Shown: positions 40,888-50,826, counted from the first letter of the stretch. The stretch is 64,000 nt of DNA from Halomarina ordinaria (GCF_030553305.1 NZ_JARRAH010000006.1:1-64000); one strand, 5' to 3'. Notes: generated by a model not told the origin, from the letters alone. Numbers and translations are program-made.

Positions 40888-41754
40888 TCACTCCCGCTCC
40901 GCGTCGAGGCCCGCCACGCCCTCCAGCGGGTCGGAGTCCGCCTTGAACAGGTCGTACACCTGCTCCGCCCAGTCACGCGCGCGCGAGGCGTCGGTGTCGA
41001 CGAAGACGTGCAGGAGTCCCGTCTCCTCGTCGTAACCGCCGATGCCGACCCGGTCGTCGAACAGCGCGAGGCCGTAGGGGAGCGCCTCGCGGGTGAACAG
41101 CGTGAGTCGCCCCGTCTCCAGGACCCGCCCCGCCTGCTCGGGATAGGTCGCGAGCAGCGCGTCGACGGCGTTCGGCAGGTAGACGAACTCCGTCTCCATC
41201 TCCTCGAAGAGGCGCTCGTAGAACGTCTCCATCGTCAGCGGTGCCATCGCGGTGGTGTTGAACCCGCGGAGGGTCGCCGACGCCTCGACCAGCGAGACGA
41301 ACCGCCGCACCGGGCGGTAGGGGTCGGCCGGGTCGGCGGTGGTCACCGTCGCGTCGGCGAACGGCTCGATGACGAACTCCTTGTGGTTCTCACAGATGCT
41401 CGACAACAGGGGTGCGAGGCGCTGGGCGGCCGCCACGTGGAGTTCGAAGCGGAGTATCTCCTCGGCGATGACCTCCCCCTGCCCGGTCAGCGCGAACTCC
41501 CCGTCGACCTTCGTCGCCAGCCCCTCGTCCTCCAGCCAGCGCGTGAAGCGGTGGCTCGTCGCCCGCGAGACGCCGAGCGCCGCCTCGATGTCGCGCCGGT
41601 CGAGCGGACCGTCGAACAGCGCCTCCAACAGCGGGCCGTGACGGACGTACTCGCAGAGTCGGTCGGTGTCGATGCGCCGCTCCTCGTCCAGCCGGGTCCG
41701 GATGTCGAGTCGCGCCGCCTCCTGTCGAAGCTCCTCCGCGATTGTCGAAGTCAT
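40888..41754 (-). CDS. FilR1-type winged-helix transcriptional regulator
   Basis: 288 residues. N-terminal winged helix (HGPLLEALFDGPLDRRDIEAALGVSRATSHRFTRWLEDEGLA, ~39-79; the recognition helix is SRATSHRFTRWL) and a C-terminal alpha/beta domain (HVAAAQRLAPLL, LTLFTREALPYGLALFDDRVGIGGYDEETG) typical of the archaeal FilR1 group. Divergent from the methyltransferase-MFS pair with 188 bp between, so it probably controls that pair. Confidence 0.9.
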   Translation of the reverse strand: MTSTIAEELRQEAARLDIRTRLDEERRIDTDRLCEYVRHGPLLEALFDGPLDRRDIEAALGVSRATSHRFTRWLEDEGLATKVDGEFALTGQGEVIAEEILRFELHVAAAQRLAPLLSSICENHKEFVIEPFADATVTTADPADPYRPVRRFVSLVEASATLRGFNTTAMAPLTMETFYERLFEEMETEFVYLPNAVDALLATYPEQAGRVLETGRLTLFTREALPYGLALFDDRVGIGGYDEETGLLHVFVDTDASRARDWAEQVYDLFKADSDPLEGVAGLDAERE

Positions 41755-41903
41755 GATACGAATCGCCGAGCGTCTCGCTCGACCCTCCCGTGCGACCGGA
41801 TGCCGTGGTCGCGGATAAGCCTATCTCAGGCGACGAGACGCGTCTCACGCCGCGAACGGTGTCCGACCCCGGCGAGCGATTCCACCTCCCCGAACCTCTC
41901 TCG

Positions 41904-41918
41904 AAAATTAACTATAAC
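41904..41918 (+). promoter_or_regulatory. TATA-region of the methyltransferase operon
   Basis: GAAAATTAACTATAA, centred about 31 bp before ATG 41943, at the distance expected for a leaderless haloarchaeal transcript. Confidence 0.6.
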
Positions 41919-41942
41919 GCCGTCGGCGCGCAACCATGTGGT

Positions 41943-43088
41943 ATGTCCACGACCGACATCGACGCGACCGAGGCGTTCGTCGACCGACTGCTCGACGCCA
42001 CGCGCGGGGCCTTCGAGGTCTTCACCGTCTACCTCGGCGACCGACTGGGGTTCTACGAGGCGCTGGCCGACGGCGAGTGGGTCACGAGCGCCGGCCTGGC
42101 GGCGCGGACCGACTGCGACGAACGCTACGTCCGCGAGTGGCTCGAACAGCAGACCGTGACGGGGTTCCTCGAGGTGCGCGAGGAGGACGCCGCGCCCGCG
42201 GACCGGGCGTTCCGCCTCCCGGCGGCGCACGTCGAGGCGCTCGTCGACCCCGACAGCCCGAACTACGTCGTCCCGCTGTTCCAGGTGTTCGCGGGGGCGG
42301 TCCGGCCGCTCGACGCCGTCGTCGACGCCTACCGAACCGGCGCGGGCGTCCCCTACGAGGCGTACGGCCGCGACCTGCGCGAGGGCCAGTCGCGGGTCAA
42401 CCGTCCGGCGTTCCGTTCGGACCTGAGCGAGGAGTGGTTCCCCGCCATGCCGGACGTCGAGGCGCGCCTGCACGCCGGCGGCGCCCACGTCGCGGACATC
42501 GGGTGCGGCGGCGGGTGGGCCTGTATCGGTCTCGCCGAGCACTACCCCGAGGTGCGCGTCGACGGCTACGACCTCGACCGGGCGAGCGTGGCACTGGCGC
42601 GCGAGAACGTCGCCGCCGCCGGCCTCGACGACCGCGTCTCGATTCACGAGCGCGACGCGAGCGACCCGTCGCTCGCGGGCGAGTACGACCTCGTGACGGC
42701 GTTCGAGTGCGTCCACGACATGTCGGACCCGGAGGGGGCGCTGCGGACGATGCGCCGCCTCGCCGGCCCCGACGGGGCGGTGCTCGTCGTCGACGAGCGG
42801 GTCGGCGAGACGTTCACGGCCGAGGGCACCGACGTCGAGTGGATGATGTACGGCTGGAGCGTCCTCCACTGCCTCCCCGTCGGCCGGGCCGAGCATCCCT
42901 CGGCGGCCACGGGGACGGTCATGCGCCCCTCGACGCTCGGGGCGTACGCCGAGGCCGCCGGCTTCGCGGCGGTCGAAACCCTCCCCGTGGAGAACTACTT
43001 CTTCCGGTTCTACCGGTTGATTCCGCCCGTCGAGCGCGGGGACGAGGGTGACGCGCGCGCGACCGACATCGAGGTGGAGGAGCGATGA
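41943..43088 (+). CDS. Winged-helix-fused SAM-dependent methyltransferase
   Basis: 381 residues from ATG 41943 (MSTTDIDATE). An N-terminal winged helix (~10-90; LGFYEALADGEWVTSAGLAARTDCDERYVREWLEQ, where LAARTDCDERYVREWL is the helix pair) precedes a class I methyltransferase with intact motif I VADIGCGGGWACIGLAE (~181-197) and YDLVTAFECVHDMSDP. Resembles Rv2258c-like small-molecule methyltransferases. Its stop overlaps the MFS gene start (ATGA), so product and transporter act together. Confidence 0.9.
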   Translation: MSTTDIDATEAFVDRLLDATRGAFEVFTVYLGDRLGFYEALADGEWVTSAGLAARTDCDERYVREWLEQQTVTGFLEVREEDAAPADRAFRLPAAHVEALVDPDSPNYVVPLFQVFAGAVRPLDAVVDAYRTGAGVPYEAYGRDLREGQSRVNRPAFRSDLSEEWFPAMPDVEARLHAGGAHVADIGCGGGWACIGLAEHYPEVRVDGYDLDRASVALARENVAAAGLDDRVSIHERDASDPSLAGEYDLVTAFECVHDMSDPEGALRTMRRLAGPDGAVLVVDERVGETFTAEGTDVEWMMYGWSVLHCLPVGRAEHPSAATGTVMRPSTLGAYAEAAGFAAVETLPVENYFFRFYRLIPPVERGDEGDARATDIEVEER

Positions 43089-44302
43089 CCGGGAGCGACT
43101 CGGACCGGGCGCGGGTCCCGTGGCGCTCGCCGACGGTGCAGATCGTGCTCGCGAGCACGCTCCTCGCGCCCCTCGGCGTCCCGCTCGTCAGTCCCGCGCT
43201 CCCCGTCGTCAGGGACGCCTTCGCGCTGACGGACGCGCGGGCGAGCCTGCTCGTCAGCGCCTACTTCGCCGTCGGCATCGTCCTCTCGCCGTTCATCGGC
43301 CTCGTCGTCGACCGCGTGGGTCGTCGGCGCGTGCTCGTCTGGTCGCTGCTCGGGTTCAGCGTCACGGGCGGCGCCATCGCGTTCGCGCCGACGTTCGACG
43401 TCGTGCTCGCGCTCCGCCTCGTCCAGGGCGTCGCCTCGGCGGGCGTCTTCGTCACCACGGTCACCATCATCGCCGACGCCTACGAGGGCGTCCAGCGCAA
43501 CGCCGTCTTCGGGGCGAACATCGCCGCCCTGTCGCTCGGCGCGGCGGTGTTCCCCCTCCTCGGCGGGGCGCTCGCCGCGGTGTCCTGGAGCGCGCCCTTC
43601 CTGGTGTACTTCGTCGGCGTCCCCCTCGCGCTCGTGGCGGCCGTCGCCCTCGAGGAGCCGACGAGCGACCGCGAGACGCGGAGCCTCGCCTACCTGCGCG
43701 GGGCCGCCTCCGCGCTCGTCGGGCGCGACGCGGGGACGTACTACGGCGCGGCGTTCGTCACCGAACTGCTCACGCTGGGCGCCATCGCGACGGCGCTGCC
43801 GTTCCTGCTGTCGGCGGAGTTCGCCCTCGCGCCGCTGTTCATCGGGGTGGCGCTGCTGGCCTCCGAGGGCGCCGCCATCGTCGTCTCGATGCAGAACGGT
43901 CGCCTCGCGCGGCGCTTCACGAACCGCCAGCTCGTCGCCGTCGGCTACGGCTGTTTCGGCGTCGGCCTCGCCGCGATGTGGGTCGCCCCCACGCCGGCGG
44001 CGGTCGCGGTCGCGGTGGGCGTCTTCGGCGCCGGCCTCGGGGTGAGCATGCCGGCGGTCGACGCCGCCGTGAGCGACCTCGTCGCCGAGCGCTACCGCGC
44101 CGGCGCGCTCAGCATCCGCAACAGCACCACCTTCCTCGGGCGCGCTGCGGGACCGGTGCTGTTCACCGGCCTCGGCGCCGTCGTCGGCTACCGCCCCCTG
44201 CTGGCCGTCGCGGCGGCGGGGACGCTCGCGCTCGCCGTCGCCACCCTCCTCACGGGGCGACAGTCGCCGCACGGGACGCCCCACCCCGACCCGGGCGACT
44301 GA
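43085..44302 (+). CDS. MFS transporter
   Basis: 405 residues, 12 TM helices. The MFS signature GLVVDRVGRRRVLVWSL (~74-90) lies between TM2 and TM3. Likely a drug/proton antiporter-like efflux pump (DHA type). ATGA-coupled to the methyltransferase, suggesting it exports or imports the methylated compound. The FilR1 regulator upstream may sense the substrate. Confidence 0.93.
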   Translation: MTGSDSDRARVPWRSPTVQIVLASTLLAPLGVPLVSPALPVVRDAFALTDARASLLVSAYFAVGIVLSPFIGLVVDRVGRRRVLVWSLLGFSVTGGAIAFAPTFDVVLALRLVQGVASAGVFVTTVTIIADAYEGVQRNAVFGANIAALSLGAAVFPLLGGALAAVSWSAPFLVYFVGVPLALVAAVALEEPTSDRETRSLAYLRGAASALVGRDAGTYYGAAFVTELLTLGAIATALPFLLSAEFALAPLFIGVALLASEGAAIVVSMQNGRLARRFTNRQLVAVGYGCFGVGLAAMWVAPTPAAVAVAVGVFGAGLGVSMPAVDAAVSDLVAERYRAGALSIRNSTTFLGRAAGPVLFTGLGAVVGYRPLLAVAAAGTLALAVATLLTGRQSPHGTPHPDPGD

Positions 44303-44413
44303 GCGGCGGCGTAAGCCGCGTATAACAATGCCCGGTCGACGGGTCCCCCCACGACAGATGGCCCGTCCCCGCGAGTACCGTCGGTTCCCGAGCGTCGTGT
44401 CGGCCGTCCGGCG

Positions 44414-45529
44414 ATGACCGCCCCCGACGTCGCCTCCGAACCCCGCGAGCACCTCTGGCCGCTGCGGTCACCGTCGCGCCGGAGCGTCCGCCGGACGCTC
44501 GACCGTGCCGGCGTTCCCTATCGACGCTGTTCCAGCAGCAAGGTCGCGTTCCGCACCGCGCTCGCGGCGCTCGACCTCGCCGGGTCGAACGTCCTGCTCC
44601 CGGCGTACCTCCCGCCGGGTATCGTCGAACCGCTCCGCGAGTTCGACCTCGAGCCACGGTACTACGGTATCGGCCCGGACCTGACGCTCGACGTGGCCGA
44701 CGCCGAGGCCCGCGTCGACGACGAGACGGCGGCGGTGATGGTCGTCCACTACTTCGGGTTCCCCCAGCCCTCCTTCGAGGCGTTCGCCGACCTCGCCGAG
44801 CGCCACGACCTCGCGCTCGTCGACAACGCCTCCCACTCCGTGCTGAGTCGCCACGAGGGACGCCTCCTCGGGACGCGCGGCGACGTGGGGTTCTCCAGCC
44901 TCCACAAGACGCTCCCTATCCCCGACGGGGCGGTCCTCTACTTCAACGGCCCGCGGGTCGACCCCGCGACGCGGTACCCCCTGATGGGCACCCGCGAGCG
45001 CTACACCGCCGCCGACGTCAGACACGTCGCGGGCGTCCTCGCGGCCCGGACCGGCCGACTGGGGGCGGCGGTCGACAGCCTGGCGAAGGCGGCGTCGAAC
45101 GGGGGCGCCCCCGCCGCGCCGCCCTCGGCGGACCCGGTCGGCGAGTACCAGGGGGTGAAACGGCGGCTGTCGCGGCTGTCGGCGCTCGCGCTGACGCGCA
45201 TCGACGCCGTCGACGTGGTCGCGACCCGGCGGGCGGTCTTCGCCCGGTGGCTCCACCACCTCGCCCCCGACGACCGCTTCACCCCGGTCTTCGAGCGCCT
45301 CCCGGCGGGCGTCTGCCCGTGGTACTTCCCGGTGCGCGCGGCCGACCCCGGGGCCGTCGTCGACGCGCTCTCCGAGTTCGTCACCGTCTTCACGTGGCCG
45401 ACGCTTCCTGCGGACGTCTCGCGCGCGTTCCGGGTCGAGCACGACCTGGCCGACAGTCTCGTCGTCCTCCCGGTCAACCAGGACATGACGCCGGCGGACG
45501 TCGACGCGCTCGCCGCCCGCCTCCCGTGA
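44414..45529 (+). CDS. DegT/DnrJ/EryC1/StrS aminotransferase-like protein
   Basis: 371 residues. PLP-fold type I features: YRRCSSSKVAFRTALAALDLAG with the early substrate loop, VLLPAYLPPGIVEPL, VMVVHYFGFPQ, LALVDNASHSVLS and the Schiff-base Lys in FSSLHKTLPIPDGAVLYF (~157-174). Family role: transamination of nucleotide-linked keto-sugars. The sequence around Lys (HKTLPIPDG) differs from sugar aminotransferases (usually HKNIT/GEGG), so it may act on another substrate. Confidence 0.88.
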   Translation: MTAPDVASEPREHLWPLRSPSRRSVRRTLDRAGVPYRRCSSSKVAFRTALAALDLAGSNVLLPAYLPPGIVEPLREFDLEPRYYGIGPDLTLDVADAEARVDDETAAVMVVHYFGFPQPSFEAFADLAERHDLALVDNASHSVLSRHEGRLLGTRGDVGFSSLHKTLPIPDGAVLYFNGPRVDPATRYPLMGTRERYTAADVRHVAGVLAARTGRLGAAVDSLAKAASNGGAPAAPPSADPVGEYQGVKRRLSRLSALALTRIDAVDVVATRRAVFARWLHHLAPDDRFTPVFERLPAGVCPWYFPVRAADPGAVVDALSEFVTVFTWPTLPADVSRAFRVEHDLADSLVVLPVNQDMTPADVDALAARLP

Positions 45530-45536
45530 CCCACCT

Positions 45537-46970
45537 ATGTCGATGAACATCTCCCGGTCGAGCCTGAAGCTGTTCGGGGCGCAACTCGCCACGAACGCCG
45601 TCTCGTTCGTCGCGCTCGCGTTCTTCGCCCGCCAGCTCGGGAGCGCGCAGATGGGCGTGTTCTTCCTGTTCCAGGCGGCGTCGAGCGTCCTCGTGATGCT
45701 CTCGGACCTCGGCCTCGCGACGGCGATGGAGAAACGCATCAGCGGCGGCCAGGACGCCGGCAGCGTCGTCTCCTCGGCGGCGGCGCTGATGGTCGGCCTC
45801 CTCTCGCTCGTCGCCTTCGGCGTGCTGCTGTTTCGCGGGCCGCTCAACGCCTACATCGGCGCCGACCTCGCCGGCTGGCTCGTCCTCGCCATCACGCTGA
45901 CGCAGGTGAAACGCCTCACGATGGCGTGGTACCGCGGCGACCTCCGCGTCGGCGACACCGCCGACATCCAGCTGCTGAGTTCGCTCCTCCAGATGGGGAC
46001 GTCGGTGGCGCTCATCCTGCTCGGCGTCGACGTGCTGGCGCTGGTGTTCGGGGTGCTCGTCGGCTCGGCGCTCAGCTCCGCGTGGGCGCTCGTCCGGAAC
46101 CGGCCGCCGCTGTCGCGCCCCCGGACCGACGACGCGACCTCGCTCTTTCACTACGCGAAGTACAACCTCATCCCGAGCATCGGTATCGAGGTCCACAGCT
46201 GGACGGACGTCCTCATCATCGGGCTGTTCCTCACCCAGTCGGCCGTCGGCGCCTACGAGGTGGCCTGGCGGGTCGCGGGCGTGACGACGCTGCTCGCGGC
46301 GGCCATCAGCATGTCCGTCCTCCCCCAGACGAGCGCGTGGGACGCGAACTCGGAGACCGACCGCATCGAACGGCTCGTCTCCTCCAGTATCGTCCCCTCG
46401 CTGTTGCTCATCATCCCCTCTATCTTCGGCGTGGCGCTGCTGGCGCCCGACGTGCTCGGCCTCGTCTTCGGGGAGGACTTCGGCGCCGCCTCGCTCGCGC
46501 TGGTCGTGCTGGTCGCGGGGAAGATTCCCGAGGCCATCCAGCTCGTCGTCGGCAAGTGTCTGCTCGGGCTCGACAAGCCGAACCTCGTCGCGCGGGCCAC
46601 CGTCGTCGCGCTGGCGCTCAACGTCGTCCTCAACGTCGCGCTCATCACGGAGTTCGGCCTGCTCGGCGCCGCCGTCGCCACCACGTTCTCGTTCACCGTC
46701 GGGATGGTCCTGCGCGTCCACTACCTCCGGGAGTTCATCGCGTTCCGTCTCCCCTACGCGAACCTCGCGTGGTGCGTCGTCGCCTCCGGGGTGATGGCGG
46801 CCGTCGTCGTCGCCGTCCGGACGCAACTGCCGACGACGACGGTCCCGCGCCTGCTCGCGACGGTGGCCGTCGGCGCGGCGGTGTACGCGGTCGTCGTCCT
46901 CCTCTACCCACCGTTGCGGTCGTTGCTCCTCGGGTACGTCTCGGACCTCGTCCCCCGTCCCGCCGCGTGA
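45537..46970 (+). CDS. Second polysaccharide flippase (Wzx/MVF-type)
   Basis: 477 residues, 12-14 TM helices. Opens SSLKLFGAQLATNAVSFVALAFFARQLGSAQMGVFF and contains KYNLIPSIGIEVHSWTDVLIIGLF and NVVLNVALITEFGLLGAAVATT, paralogous to the flippase at 31702-33123. Starts 7 bp after the DegT stop, in one transcript. Exports the lipid-linked glycan built by this half of the cluster. Confidence 0.93.
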   Translation: MSMNISRSSLKLFGAQLATNAVSFVALAFFARQLGSAQMGVFFLFQAASSVLVMLSDLGLATAMEKRISGGQDAGSVVSSAAALMVGLLSLVAFGVLLFRGPLNAYIGADLAGWLVLAITLTQVKRLTMAWYRGDLRVGDTADIQLLSSLLQMGTSVALILLGVDVLALVFGVLVGSALSSAWALVRNRPPLSRPRTDDATSLFHYAKYNLIPSIGIEVHSWTDVLIIGLFLTQSAVGAYEVAWRVAGVTTLLAAAISMSVLPQTSAWDANSETDRIERLVSSSIVPSLLLIIPSIFGVALLAPDVLGLVFGEDFGAASLALVVLVAGKIPEAIQLVVGKCLLGLDKPNLVARATVVALALNVVLNVALITEFGLLGAAVATTFSFTVGMVLRVHYLREFIAFRLPYANLAWCVVASGVMAAVVVAVRTQLPTTTVPRLLATVAVGAAVYAVVVLLYPPLRSLLLGYVSDLVPRPAA

Positions 46971-47103
46971 CGCCGGACCGTTTAGCCGACCGTTGCGACG
47001 CTCCATACCGGACGACGCGACCACACTATCATCGAAACACGACGTTTTAGTACCCGAGAACCACTCGAAGTATGTATTTTCAGAAAAGATAGGTATAAAC
47101 GCG

Positions 47104-47121
47104 GACATCAGAGCAGATGTC
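47104..47121. promoter_or_regulatory. Dyad downstream of a TATA region before the asparagine-synthase-like gene
   Basis: GACATC-AGAGCA-GATGTC (6-6-6) follows GGTATAAAC (47092-47100). CGAAGTATGT flanks it as a direct repeat at 47076-47085 and 47131-47140, 55 bp apart. Confidence 0.5.
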
Positions 47122-47160
47122 GCTGCTTAACGAAGTATGTTCCGTCGGAATCGGGAGGTA

Positions 47161-49053
47161 ATGCCAGGGTTGTGTGGGGCACTCGGCGCCGCCGAGTGCG
47201 ATATCGACCGACTGCGAGAGGGGCTCCGGTGGTCGGGCCGAGAGCGGGTGTTCGACCACGCCGCGGGCGACGTGGCCGTCTCCGTCGCGGTCAACGACGG
47301 GTTCGGCGACCAGCCGGCCCGGACCGACGACGGCGAACTGGTGTGGCTGTGGGGGGACGTCTACGGGGTGGAGTCGCCGTCGGGGTACACCGCCTTCTCC
47401 GGACTGGAGCGCGACCGGCCGGCGCGGACGGTGGCCGACCTGTACGGCCGGTACGGCCTCGACGTCGTCGAGCGCCTGAACGGGACGTTCGCCGCCGTCG
47501 TCTCCGACCCCGACGCGGGGTGTGTCCACCTCGTCACCGACCGGATGGGGAGCCACCCGCTGTACGTCGCGGGCGAGCGCGGGGTCGCGGTCTCCTCGCA
47601 CGTCCAGTCGCTCGCCGCGGCGACCGACGCCGAGTTCGAGGAGACGTACCTCCCGGAGTTCTTCACCACGGGGCGCGTCTCGGGCTGTCGGACGCCGTTC
47701 GCCGGCATCGACGAGGTGCCGCCGTCGTCGGTGCTCACGGTCGACGTCGAGACGGGCGACACCGCGGTGCGTCGCTACTGGACGCCGCGCTACCGACCGG
47801 TCGACCGGTCGTTCTCGGCGTTCGTCGACGAGTTCGTCGAGACGTTCCGGACCGTCTGTGCGGACTACCTCCGCGACGACCGGCGGTACGGCGTGCTGCT
47901 GAGCGGGGGGAGCGACTCGCGGCTGGTGCTCGCGGCGGCGGCCGACCACGACACCACGGCCTACCACCTCTCCGACTGGATGAGCGACGAGGCCGGCACC
48001 GCCGAGCGCTCCGCGCTCGCCGCCGACTGCCCGTTCGTCTGGCTGAAGCGCGGCCCCGACCACCACCGCGAGTGTCTCGTGGAGAACCCGTCGATGATGC
48101 CCTTCTACGGTCGGTTCGACCAGGCTCACACCGCCGGGTTCAACGACCGCCTCCGCGAGGAGGTCGACGTCGTGGTCTCGGGACTGTACGCCGACGTGCT
48201 GTTCAAGGGCGCGACGCTCCCGACGGCGGTGGCCGACTTCGGGCCGCTCGGGACGCTCACGCTCCCCGTCGAGCGCTCGGTCGACTCGGTCGAGGCGTAC
48301 GTCGACCGAGCGGTCCAGTCGCTCCCGCCGTACCTCGACGTCCCGATGACGATGCGCGAGACGTTCGAGGCGAACGTCCGCGAGACGGTTCGCGGTATCG
48401 ACCACCACGGCGTCGTCTACCCCTCGATGCGCGAACTCGTCTCGCTGCGGGAGTTCTACCCCATGTCGAACGACCCCGACCTGTTCTACTACGGGCTGAC
48501 CCAGTCGATGCCCCACTGGACGCCGTTCCTCGACAACCGCATGATAGACCTCGCGCTGCGCCTCCCGGTGAAGTACCAGCTCCGTCGCGACATCGTCAAC
48601 ACGGCCATCGAGCGCCTGGCCCCCGACCTCGCGGCCATCCCGCACGCGAGCACCGACGTCAGCCTCGACCGGCCCTACCCGCTCCACTTCGTCGGGCGCT
48701 ACCTGACGTCGATGCGCCGGCAGCGCCGGGACACCGCCCCCGACGTCCCCTACTACGGCCACCGGCCGTGGGTCCACGGGCCGGAACTGCTCCGCCACGA
48801 CCGCTTCGCCATCGAGAGCCTGCTGGCGAACCGCGACGTCGTCGAGGCGCTCCCGTTCCTCGACTGGGACGGCGTCCTCGAGACCTACCGTCGGCACGCC
48901 GAGGGGGAGAACTTCTACTGGGAGCTGTTCATGCTCGTCGGCTTCCTCGAGATGCCGGCGGTGCGGGCGCTCGCGGGGATCGAACCGACGTCCACCGGCG
49001 TCGTCCCCTCGCGGGGCGTGGACATCGACCTCACCTCCGGTGACGCGCGATGA
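47161..49053 (+). CDS. Asparagine-synthase-like protein
   Basis: 630 residues from ATG 47161 (MPGLCGALG). N-terminal class II glutaminase-like domain (~1-190) with HLVTDRMGSHPLY and a C-terminal synthetase domain with the ATP pyrophosphatase loop LLSGGSDSRLVLAAA (SGGSDS ~248-253) and YPSMRELVSLREFYP. Cys is at position 5, not 2, so it cannot be the N-terminal nucleophile without processing; it may use ammonia or another amine. In glycan loci such proteins amidate uronic acids or proteins. ATG 47137 would add eight residues. Overlaps the next gene by 4 bp. Confidence 0.88.
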   Translation: MPGLCGALGAAECDIDRLREGLRWSGRERVFDHAAGDVAVSVAVNDGFGDQPARTDDGELVWLWGDVYGVESPSGYTAFSGLERDRPARTVADLYGRYGLDVVERLNGTFAAVVSDPDAGCVHLVTDRMGSHPLYVAGERGVAVSSHVQSLAAATDAEFEETYLPEFFTTGRVSGCRTPFAGIDEVPPSSVLTVDVETGDTAVRRYWTPRYRPVDRSFSAFVDEFVETFRTVCADYLRDDRRYGVLLSGGSDSRLVLAAAADHDTTAYHLSDWMSDEAGTAERSALAADCPFVWLKRGPDHHRECLVENPSMMPFYGRFDQAHTAGFNDRLREEVDVVVSGLYADVLFKGATLPTAVADFGPLGTLTLPVERSVDSVEAYVDRAVQSLPPYLDVPMTMRETFEANVRETVRGIDHHGVVYPSMRELVSLREFYPMSNDPDLFYYGLTQSMPHWTPFLDNRMIDLALRLPVKYQLRRDIVNTAIERLAPDLAAIPHASTDVSLDRPYPLHFVGRYLTSMRRQRRDTAPDVPYYGHRPWVHGPELLRHDRFAIESLLANRDVVEALPFLDWDGVLETYRRHAEGENFYWELFMLVGFLEMPAVRALAGIEPTSTGVVPSRGVDIDLTSGDAR

Positions 49054-50693
49054 CCGGACGGAACCTCCGGACGCTCGTCGTCGGCATCGACGCGGCCTGC
49101 GAGGGGGTGCTCGACCCGATGTTCGAGCGCGGCCTGCTGCCGAACCTCCGCTCGCTCGTCGAGTCGGGCGTCGCCGGGCCCCTCGAATCGCAGGTCCCGC
49201 CCTGGACGCCGAGCGCCTGGCCGTCGCTCTTCACGGGGACGAACCCCGGCAAGCACGGCGCGTACAGTTTCCTCCGGTACGAGGGCTACGACTGGGACGT
49301 CCTCGACGCCACGGACGTCGAGGAACCCGCGCTGTGGGACATCCTCGACGCCCGTGGGCTGTCGAGCGTCGTCGTCAACGTCCCGGTGACGGCGCCGCCG
49401 TCGGCCATCGACGGGGCCATCGTCCCGGGGTTCACCGCCCCCGAGGCGCCGCCGTGTCACCCCGACGGGCTCCTGGCCGACGTCGAGGACGCCATCGGTG
49501 AGTACCGCGTCTACTCGCGCGAGGAGTTCAACTCGCGGGCGTCGCCGACGACCCGCCACGTCGAGTACATGAAGCTCGTCAGGATGCGCGGGAAGGCGTT
49601 TCGCTACCTCTGTGAGCGCTTCGACCCCGACTTCGGGTTCGTCCAGTTCCAGCAGTCGGACACCGTCGTCCACGACATGCCCGGCGACCTGGACGAACTG
49701 CGCGTGGTCTACCAGGCCATCGACATGCAGCTCGGGCGCATCCTCGAGGAGTGCGACCCCGACACCGTCTTCGTCGTGAGCGACCACGGCATCGGGCCGT
49801 ACGCCGGCCAGGAGTTCCGCGTCAACGCCTTCCTGCGCGACCGGGGCTACCTGGAGACGACCCGGTCGGGCCAGGGGCGCCCCTCGTGGGTCCCCATCTT
49901 CCACGACCGGTTGAGCGGCGACGAGGGGGACGACGACCGCCCGCTGGCCGCGCGCACCCTCGACCGGGGGATGGCCGTCGCCGGCCGCGCCGGGGTGACC
50001 CCCGACCGGCTGGTGGCGCTGCTCTCGCGGGTCGGCCTCGACGACGCCGTGACGCGCCTCCTCCCGGCGTCGCTGGTGCAGGCGGCCGCCGGCGAGGAGC
50101 AGGTCGACTTCGCCGCCTCGCGGGCGTACATGCGCCTGCCCGTCGAACTCGGCGTCCGCATCAACCTCGAGGGGCGCGAACCCGAGGGGGTCGTCCCGCC
50201 CGAGCGCTACGAGGCGCTGCGCGAGGAACTCATCGACCTGCTCTCGAGCGTGCGGACGCCCGCGGGCGACCCCGTCTTCGAGCGCGTCGTCCCCCGGGAG
50301 GAGGTGTTCTCGGGGCCGAACCTCGAGGACGCGGTGGACGTCGTGACGATTCCCGCGAACTACGACCAGTTCCCCTCCGCCCGGCTCGGGGCCGACCACT
50401 TCGGGCCGCCCAACGAACCGTGGAACCACAAGCGCGACGGGATTCTCGTCGCCGCCGGCGCGGGCGTCGACACCGCCGCGGACGTCGACGGCGCCCACCT
50501 GCTCGACGTCGCGCCCACGGTGCTGGCGAGCCTCGGCGTCCCGGCGAGCGACCGGATGGACGGGCGCGTCCTCGACCCGGTGGCGCCCGTCGGCGAGGCG
50601 ACCTACCCCCGTCCCGGGCCGCGCGAGGACCGGACGGGCGACACGGGGTACAGCGTCGAGAACCGCCTCGCGGACCTCGGCTACCTCGAATGA
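49050..50693 (+). CDS. Type I phosphodiesterase/alkaline-phosphatase-superfamily protein
   Basis: 547 residues. Metal and nucleophile motifs: TLVVGIDAACEGVLDPM (~8-24), PPWTPSAWPSLFTGTNPGKHG (~50-70; Thr nucleophile in TPSAWP), FVQFQQSDTVVHDM (~196) and VFVVSDHGIGPYAG (~240). Fits phosphodiesterase/nucleotide pyrophosphatase-like enzymes acting on glycan or lipid phosphoesters. ATGA-coupled to the asparagine-synthase-like gene. No signal peptide seen. Confidence 0.9.
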   Translation: MTGRNLRTLVVGIDAACEGVLDPMFERGLLPNLRSLVESGVAGPLESQVPPWTPSAWPSLFTGTNPGKHGAYSFLRYEGYDWDVLDATDVEEPALWDILDARGLSSVVVNVPVTAPPSAIDGAIVPGFTAPEAPPCHPDGLLADVEDAIGEYRVYSREEFNSRASPTTRHVEYMKLVRMRGKAFRYLCERFDPDFGFVQFQQSDTVVHDMPGDLDELRVVYQAIDMQLGRILEECDPDTVFVVSDHGIGPYAGQEFRVNAFLRDRGYLETTRSGQGRPSWVPIFHDRLSGDEGDDDRPLAARTLDRGMAVAGRAGVTPDRLVALLSRVGLDDAVTRLLPASLVQAAAGEEQVDFAASRAYMRLPVELGVRINLEGREPEGVVPPERYEALREELIDLLSSVRTPAGDPVFERVVPREEVFSGPNLEDAVDVVTIPANYDQFPSARLGADHFGPPNEPWNHKRDGILVAAGAGVDTAADVDGAHLLDVAPTVLASLGVPASDRMDGRVLDPVAPVGEATYPRPGPREDRTGDTGYSVENRLADLGYLE

Positions 50694-50826
50694 GCGTCCG
50701 AACCGCCCGACCCCTCCGAACCGACCGAACTATCGGGCCGGCGCGAGCCGGTCCGGACGCCACGCACCGCCGACCGACCGACCCCGCAGACGGACGTCAC
50801 GAACACGACCACACGCACACACCGCT

